From: Manduca sexta
Taxonomy: Eukaryota > Arthropoda > Insecta > Lepidoptera > Sphingidae
Length of the DNA stretch: 64,000 bases
Reading direction: 5' to 3'
Assembly (NCBI RefSeq): GCF_014839805.1
Contig: NC_051116.1
Location: forward strand, 2,046,001-2,110,000
Below the pieces are notes generated by a model. It was not told where the DNA came from. It searched no databases and saw only the letters and a program-made list of their open reading frames with translations. Positions 36,301-45,300 of the stretch are shown here, piece after piece; the stretch's first letter is position 1, and each line of letters opens with the position of its first letter. The translations under genes and the position numbers were made by a program.

Positions 36301-39300
36301 TTGGTGTCTTGCTCGAAAACATAATATAGAGGTTAACAAATTATGGTGGAAAGAAAACTTAACACAACCGAAAGTAGTAGAAAATGAAACAGTTAAAATA
36401 ATGTGGGAAATTCCAATTCAGACCGATGTCACTGTAATACATAATAGACCAGATTTAATATATGTAGATAAAGTTAACAATTTCACCTACCTCATAGATG
36501 TCACGGTACCTTCAGATTATAATATAGGAGCAAAGGAAATAGAAAAACTTAATAAATACCACCTACTCAAAACTGAGATTAGGCGTTTATGGAACACGGA
36601 AACACAAGTCATCCCTATAGTAATAGGTTCAACTGGTATGGTGACAAAAAGTTTATCCAGATATATTAACACATTAAATTCCGGCATAGATATCAACATC
36701 CTCCAAAAACAAGCAGCAATCCATACGTCCGTTATATTAGGCAGAGTGTTAGGAGACACGTTTTACGTACACGGGGAACAACAGGGAGACTGAATCACCT
36801 CTTCCCTGAAGGTATCAGGGCGGGTGGTCAATAAACCCGAGCAAAAAAGCTCGAGTCAGAGAAAACTTTGAAAGTTGAAGTAAGATTGAATGGTTGGATT
36901 GTATTAAAATTTTGTATGTGTTTTCAGTTTCTGGCAGTACGGCCGCTGGGTGGATGTGGTGATCGACGACCGGCTCCCGACGTACCGAGGGAAGCTCGTG
37001 TTCCTTCACTCCTCGGAGACCAATGAATTCTGGTCCGCGTTGCTGGAGAAGGCATACGCTAAGTAAGTATATGTCCCGGGCTTGAACTCTGAAATTAAGA
37101 CGCTTTAAGTATCTGTCCTGGGTGGTAGACATGAGGCTTTAAATCATTTACGCTACGAGAAAACAAAAAAAGTAGTCACAAGCGTCGCCAAGGAGGGGCA
37201 AGAAGGGGCAGCTGCTCCCCCCCACCCTAGAAATTAAAAAAAAGTTGTCAAATGTTAAGCAACCAAAGTCCTAAGTCTTGGACTTGACTTGCTTGATCGA
37301 TAATTCCCGTACGTCGAAACTCGAAAGAATTCACCAATTCCATTTCTATTATTTCGTACGCTCAATTACGCTCTGCTCTATGTTATCGTTAAAGCGAGAG
37401 GGGGGGGATTGGGGCAGGAACATGTGCTCTCGACTTTATCTATAATTCATACTGTTCTCATTCTCCATATCAAACCGCCTATCGGCTCCCGACGCTCTTG
37501 AATGTAATGATCATATCGCTGGCTCACTATTACAAGGTTGCTATGATATATTCGATGTGAAAATACTAGACATATACCATGATTCTAAATCGTAAAAGTG
37601 TCCAATAATCCCGAAAGATAAATAAAAGTGGGACCATGAATTATTGTCTTTGTCCTCTTACCTCTTTTCGATAAACGATCCCGATCACTTCTTTCGATCT
37701 ATCTTAAAAATAGACCAATCAAAAAAGTTTTTCGTTGACATGCTTACAAATGACTTTTGTGATTGGTTCAATCTTGGAATCGGATTGAAGATTAAGATTG
37801 AGATCTTACTGAAAACTGCTGTTAGCCGTAGGAGCGTATCAAATAGAGAGCCTTTTCTATCTATATTATTAGTAAATGTGTATACAATAGGGCCCACGCC
37901 TAATAAATTGTTGTGTTCATCGAATTTGAATATTATTTTCATGTAGATAATGTCGATAATAGTTTGACAATAAAAATAATTTGCGCTGCGCTCCGCCATA
38001 TATGCCCCGGCCCTAATGTTAACAAAGTTTTTGGTATTCCATGCTGGAAAAATCAATCGTATGTTCTAGACTATAGAATTGTATTATATTTTAAACATTT
38101 CAGACTACACGGCTCGTACGAGGCCTTGAAGGGCGGTTCGACATGCGAGGCGATGGAGGACTTCACCGGCGGCGTCACGGAGATGTACGAGATGTCCGAG
38201 CTGCCGCCGAACTTCTACACCATCCTGCTGAAGGCGTACGAGAGGAACTCGCTCATGGGCTGCAGTATCGAGGTGAGGGGGAACCTTCGAGTGTTTCGGG
38301 TTTCGGCTTCGGTCATTTAGAGTTTTCGGCTTCGGTCATTTCGGGTTTCCGGCCTATATATCTTTGCTGTGAATATTTGTATTAATTCCTGTCGTTTTAT
38401 TTTTTTGTTTTAGTCTTTGCGGAACTTATTTTGATCAACATTGTGCCATGGTAATCAAAATAATAAAACATACATGCATGTATGTCCATTTTCGAGTTTA
38501 GTCTCTTTCGCGTTAGAAGTAGATTTAGTGTGTTTTTTTTTTAATTGTCCAGTTTTGTTTTTAATATTTTGATAAAATGACGTTTCTATCAACTAATGTT
38601 ATAATATTCCTTTTCAGCCGGACCCAAACATCCTAGAAGCCGAGACGCCTGCGGGTCTGATCCGAGGTCACGCATACTCCGTGACACGTGTCAAGTACGT
38701 GGACATCGAGACGCCGGGACGCGCCGGCAAGATACCGCTACTGCGCCTGCGCAACCCGTGGGGAAACGAGGCCGAGTGGAACGGGCCATGGAGCGACAAG
38801 TGAGCAGATCGTTTTAGCTATGTTTACATGACACAGTAAATTATTGGACAATTTGGAGCCTCACTAAACTTTTTGTTTCGACCGGTAAGGAAATAAGTAA
38901 ATTTTAAGTAATCTCTGTAATGAACACCTACGATACGGACTAGTATAGATTCGTAGCCACACGTAAAGGAAAGGACCTTACCTTAACACATACTCATTAT
39001 CAAATGCCGATAGTACTATCTGATGACATGTTTTTAGTAACCCCGCTCATAATATTTATTTATTTCCTCTCCGTTCCAGATCACCTGAATGGCGTTTCAT
39101 ACCGGAATCGGAGAAAGAAGAACTGGGCCTCACATTTGATGACGATGGTGAATTCTGGATGTCGTTCAAGGACTTTGTCAATCATTTCTCGAGGTAAACA
39201 ATAAGCAAAGATAATGTCAATAAAAACTTTAATGTAAGAAAAATATTGTCCAGTAAATATTTAGGCTTATTTTCGGTTTCGGTCAATTAGCCTGAAGCTT

Positions 39301-42300
39301 CGGCTTCGATTGATTTGACCGAAACTTCTTCCATAATTTTTGGTTATGATTTTTAGTTTTTATTTTAAACTAAAATAGTTATATAATTTTTATTTGCACT
39401 TCGCAGAGTGGAGATTTGTAACTTGAACCCGGATTCCCTGGACCCTGAAGAGTGTCCCGAGGGTTGCACCAAGAAGTGGGAGATGTCTGTGTTCGAAGGA
39501 GAATGGGTCAGAGGTACATCAAAAGAGCATTTTCATTTTATTGCTTTAAATGACGAGACGAGCTTGCCGTTCGTCTGATGGTAAGCGATACAACCTTCCA
39601 TAAACATTCTACACCATCCAACACCTTGAATTATAAAGTATTGTTTGGTATTCCACTGCGCTCATCATCCTGAGAAGTGAGATGTTAAGTCTTATTATGC
39701 TCAGTAGTTGCACTGCCTACAGTGTTTTTCAAACCGGAACACAACAGTGCCTACACACTGCTTGACTACAGAAATAGACATAACGGTGGTACCTACACAG
39801 ACAGACTCTCACATATGAGAGACCTACAACCAGTGAGAATTGAGATTCGCCTTTTTTTTAAATTCCGTTAAAAAACTTTATTTATGCTATTTTGTTGTAT
39901 GCTCAGGACTATCACTCCATACATCCGTTTCGATTACTGCCTTATAACTCCCCCCTTATACTCTAAATATTCGATCTATGACGCTGAGACAACAAAATTA
40001 TAATTCAAATGTTAATTTTCAGGAGTGACGGCGGGCGGTTGCAGAAACTATTTGGAAACTTTCTGGCGCAATCCGCAGTACACCGTCACCTTGACCGACC
40101 CTGACGAAGGAGACGAAGAGAACAAGTGTACCGTGAGTGTTGCATTAGTATAATACGGCAATAGTTTCTGATTACCAAAATGCAATGGGGTATAAAGCAG
40201 CGGAGAAAGGTGAAAGTTTCCAAAAGAGAACCCGATAAAACATATAGGTATTATACTAATCTACAGAAATTCTACATAAGGGAAAGTCTGCAGGAATGGG
40301 ATTATATCGACGCTTCGCCACTTATCAATATATATTCCAGAAGTTTGTACGTAAAATATCATCATCATCATCACCCCCCCCCCCCCCCAAAGATTTCCAG
40401 ATCGCTCTATTGGAAGAGGCCAGTATCCAGTGACCTCCTAATTTTATGAGGTCTTCAGTCCACCTCGTTGGGGGACGTCTGACGCTGCGCTTGCCAGTTC
40501 GTGGCCTCCACTCCAGACCCTTCTTGCCCCATCGGCCATCAGTTCTGCCAGCTATGTGCCCTGCCCGCTGCCACTCTATCTTATGGATGTAGAAGAAATA
40601 TATCAAATAACTGATGTTTAAAATAAACACTTGTTCACAGATAATCGTAGCCCTGATGCAGAAGAATCGTCGCTCGCAGCGTCACCAGGGACTCGAATGT
40701 CTGACCATCGGCTTCGCCGTGTACCGCCTGCCGGACTACGGACACGTGCCCAAACCACTCGACGTCAACTTCTTCAAGTACAACGCGTCCGTGGGGAGGT
40801 CGCAAGCGTTTATCAACCTTAGGGAGGTTAGCGCTAGGTGAGTTGTTACATAACCTTGTTTTTTGGATGCTGTAGTATTTCTCGTAGATTAGTGCTATAA
40901 GGGCAAGGCAACAGGCCGTAGGATTCTTCTTACGGAAATGGTGGGAGGGAGCTGGGTAGGAATTGGACCTCTCAGTGTTGTTAAAGTAGGCAATAGAAAA
41001 GGAAATTTGGGTGAGAAGAAAAGCTATTTCCCAGGACAAGAGGAGAGGAGAAAAGAGGGTGGGTGTTCGGCGTATAGGTGCTAGAGTCAGAAAATCCTTT
41101 GTGGCAAATCGTGTCAGAAAATCCCTTGTGGCAAAGCGTGTCAGAAAATCCTTTGTGGCAAATCTTGTCAGAAATTGCTGTCGTATTTGAAATTCGAACT
41201 CGGAAATAAACGGATCGCCCCGTATTCACTAACGATTATTAGCTAAGTTCAATTCTACGATAATAAAACTTAATTAGTGTAATTGTTTTATCCGTTCTAA
41301 TTCAGATAAATAAATAAATTAGAGTCTCGGTCAAAGTGGAAACAAGCTCGTTAATTGTACTTTCTTTTCTAGATTCAAGTTCGAACCCGGTTCATACGTG
41401 ATCGTGCCATCCACATTCGAGCCCGATGAGGAAGGAGAGTTCCTTGTGCGTGTGTTCTCAGAGAAGGACAACAATATGGAGTGAGTACTTATTGACTTAG
41501 TAAATATAAAAAAAAACATACAGTCGAATTGAGAACCTCCTCCTTTTTTGAAGTCGGTTAAAAATGGTAGGGTAAATTTTTATATTTTTGAATCAATGAA
41601 ATATTGTTGACCTGCATAAAGCCGAGTTAAATATAAATTTTCCATAATATATGCTTATTTTTATCACAAAGTTAATTAATTTAATACTAATTTCACAATG
41701 TGATCACAAATTCTTTTTAAAATAATAATAAATTAAGAGCAAGAAATTAATAATATGCAGGTGTGCTCAGAATTTTTAACGTTGTTTTCTTTTCACAGGG
41801 AAAATGACGAGGACATCGGTATGGGTGACGTTGATGACAGGGTGAGTTAGAAACACACATACATGTTACACAAAAAAAAAACTATGGTTGTGTTAAAGTA
41901 ATAATAAAAAAAACTTTTGCAAATAATAAAGGTAAATAAAGTGAAAAGTATCGCTCCGAACCTAAGATCTGCAAACTTCTAAAAAAAATAATAAATATTT
42001 GTAGTCGAGTTTTACTAAAATCTTTTTTTCATTATGGCTGTATGAAAAAAAGATTTTTTTTAGAAGTTTGCAGACCTTAGGTTCGGAGCGATACTTTTCA
42101 CTTTATTTACCTTTATTATGCCATTTAATAAGGCAAAAGGATACTTTTTTTCTTAAAAAAAATAAACATGCAATAACTAAAACAAATGACGCCAGGTGAA
42201 AGAGATCGCGCCGAACCCTGAGCCGGCGGACCCGGTGCGCGAGTTCTTCAACCGCCTCGCCGGCGACGACGGAGAGGTCGACTGGCAGGAACTCAAGGAG

Positions 42301-45300
42301 ATCCTCGACTACGCCATGCGAGAGGGTATGTGGCATACTTTATATTTCATTAGGTTTCTTTTTTTTATAAAAAAAATACATGGTTGTATAGAAACAAATT
42401 ACAAATGTACTATTAAAACTGTCAGACTACGCCATAATAGAGGATAGTGCAATGCTTTATATATGATTTTTTTTTTTACAAACTTATGGTATAGAATTGG
42501 TTTGGAAAAGTTAGTATAGAAAGAAATAAGGTTCTTTTAATTTAAAAAAAAATGTTAAATTATAGTTTTCTAAGCTTTTTGTTGAGATATTGTTGTGTAT
42601 ATTAAGGTTGTTGATAGTATTTCGAAAGTGACGGTTTAGTTCCGTTTTTTTTTTCTTATTATGTGACTCAAGAATTACACCGCAATTCTCATGCAATAGG
42701 GAATACTTCAGGAATAGATATGTTTTTTTAATACTTTTTTGGTGAAAAACACAAAATAGATCTTGAAGTTGTCACTCAATTTAGAGAAGAAAAAGAATTA
42801 CCTTGGTCCCGTATCTAACAGAATTTGCCTTAAATTAACATACACTGAAAATATTACTCACAAAAAATATCGTGTACAATAAAACCATCATATCAAATGT
42901 TTGGCTTCCCCCGCAGTTCTTTTTTTTACAGGCAATTAACTATATTTTTAATATAAGTCTAACTACAGTACTGTCAAGGAGAAAACACTTTAATTTTTTC
43001 TAGTTTTTTTGTAATTCTTTTTTTTTCTTTTGCTTTTTTATTTTATTTTTCCCTGGCAGTACAAGGAAAAGGTGGTGAAAGTATACTTATTGCGCAAAAT
43101 AGAAAAAAAATAACGTTGTCGATCTAAATGCCCATTTTTGAGCCTTACCAATTACATAATGCTTTATGTGTGATGTTAAAAGTACTGCTTTGTCCGTTAC
43201 GTTCGCTATCCGTGTGAAGCAATGTCTCTATGTAAGTACAACTAACTTTATAGAGTTTATGTAGATTTTTTCTTTCAGCTCTTATTTATGTATGGTATTT
43301 TTTTATTCCTTTTTCGTTACTTTCCTTTGTAAGATAACAATACCGAGTTGAAATAATATATATTTCGTTGTTTTTTGTTTTGTATATGTATTTTTTTATA
43401 TTAATATACATGTACTTAATTAAAATATAATTTGTGCTGTCCATACATACTATATTTACTATAGAACTTAATAAAAAATATTTAATAAAGAACATTCAAC
43501 TTTATATATTATATATTAAATATATTAATAATTTATAAGACTTACAGCATAATATTGCGTAATTACTATTAGGTTTTGTAAATAGACATATAAATTTAAA
43601 AAAAAAACATGAATGTAAATATGCACATAAAAACACACGCCTAGGCTATAAGTCGTATAATCTCCGGAACAGAGCTGGCCATGCGCCGAGGCGGCGCGTA
43701 CGACGGCGGCGGGGGGGGCGGCGGGGTGCCGGCGGGGGGGTACGGCGGCGCCGCGCCCCCCCCGCAACAGAGCTGTCTCGAGCAGCTGCTGTGTGCGCTC
43801 TGCACGCCCATATGCAAGGAGCTCGGCGTCGACCTGCAGCAGATGCAACAGCAGAACCAGGAGCAAGTGCATCTCACGCCACCGCAGCCGCAGCAAGGTA
43901 ACCGTGGGCCAACCTGCAGTGATGGAGTGAGAGTGGTGTGGAAGGTCGTCAAATATTTGCAAAAAAATTATAAAAATATAGTTTTGTCATCAAATACCTG
44001 TAGTGTTTTAAGAGGGTGTAAATATATACTTTTTTTTTTGAGTCTAAGGACTGCGAACACTTTAGTTTTGAGTTTAGTGGGAATATGAGTTACTATCACG
44101 AACAATTACTTATAACTAAATTCGTAAGGAAACAATGGAAGAAGCTATAGATTATGTTTAAACATATAGTTTTTCGGCTAGAACAGTGTGGATGAGTGTG
44201 TTAAACAGTGAATTTTAATATTTTTTTATATCTTCAATTATTAATAATAATAAGTTTTACAGGGTCCGAGTTCCGGCGATGCATGCGTCTACATTTTTTT
44301 TTTTATTGTTTACACATTTATAGAAATGGAGGCACTATTTAAAATGTCTATTTTTATCTAAATGTTGTTACAATATTTGTATTATGTGCAAGTTTTACAG
44401 GTTACTGCGTGTTTTTTTTTTCAGCCTTATTTCTTATTCGTAAAATAATGCTTTTATTTTTTATTTTTTTGTATTTTTCGAGAAAAAGCATTATTTTCCT
44501 TATGATTTTCGCTTTTGTCGCAACTAACACTAAACACAATGTGGGAATTTTCAAACATCTGTTTTGAAAATTTTCACATTACCCTCGCTTATTTTAAGCA
44601 TGTATTATGTACATTGGCGTCTGTTGAAGTGCGAAAATGGGCATTTTAAATAGTTAATGTTATTTTTATTTATTTTACATATTCGCGTTAGATAAGATCA
44701 CCTCCATTTCCATAAAATAGTTATTTTTACGTAATACGTTGCTGAATTCTACTTTCTAGTATTATGACATTTTTTTGCTAAAAAAAATATTTTTATTAAC
44801 AAAAAAACAAGCAAAACATATTGTGTAAATGTTATACCAATAGAGTTCAGCATCGCATACCTTTTTCTTTTCAGTTTTATTTTTTATTTAAAATTTTTCC
44901 TATAATCGTTCATATGTATTACAGAACTCAAAGGACAGGGTTTTTCTAAAGACGTGTGCCGTAGCATGATCGCCATGCTGGACAAGGACGGCTCCGGCGG
45001 GCTCGGCTTCGACGAGTTCAAGAGCTTGTGGATCGACCTGCGCAACTGGCGGGTGAGGAAATATTATTAATTCTTTGTTTTTCTTGTTTTTTATGATTTT
45101 GTAGCTTAGTATAAATATGGCGTATGCGTGAGTGTATTTCTGATTGAAAATGTGATGTTGCCGCTGCGACGATTTTTCTTAGAGTATTAGTTATTGGTAT
45201 TAGGGTGTGTTAAGTTAAAACTACTTATATTGATATATAATATATTTTTTGATACTTATACTTTTTTATTTAATAACTTATAGTTTTAGTAACTTATTCT

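Larger units (their letters stand above)
33190..36860 (+). mobile_element. R4/Dong-type non-LTR retrotransposon
   Basis: A 3.7-kb LINE with one long coding region (N-terminal part frameshifted twice) and a short 3' UTR bearing two hairpins. The 5' edge is not sharp: the frame is open upstream to at least 33181 without an obvious start, so 5' truncation is likely. It lies in calpain intron 5 in the gene's orientation, close to the exon 6 acceptor. Confidence 0.8.

Noticed and set aside
37644..38056. Frames over the MITE at 37664
   Set aside because: They translate a non-coding repeat.
43681..44088. 135-codon frame continuing past 43897
   Set aside because: Beyond the GTAACC donor it reads intron sequence; phase and family alignment support ending the exon at 43897.
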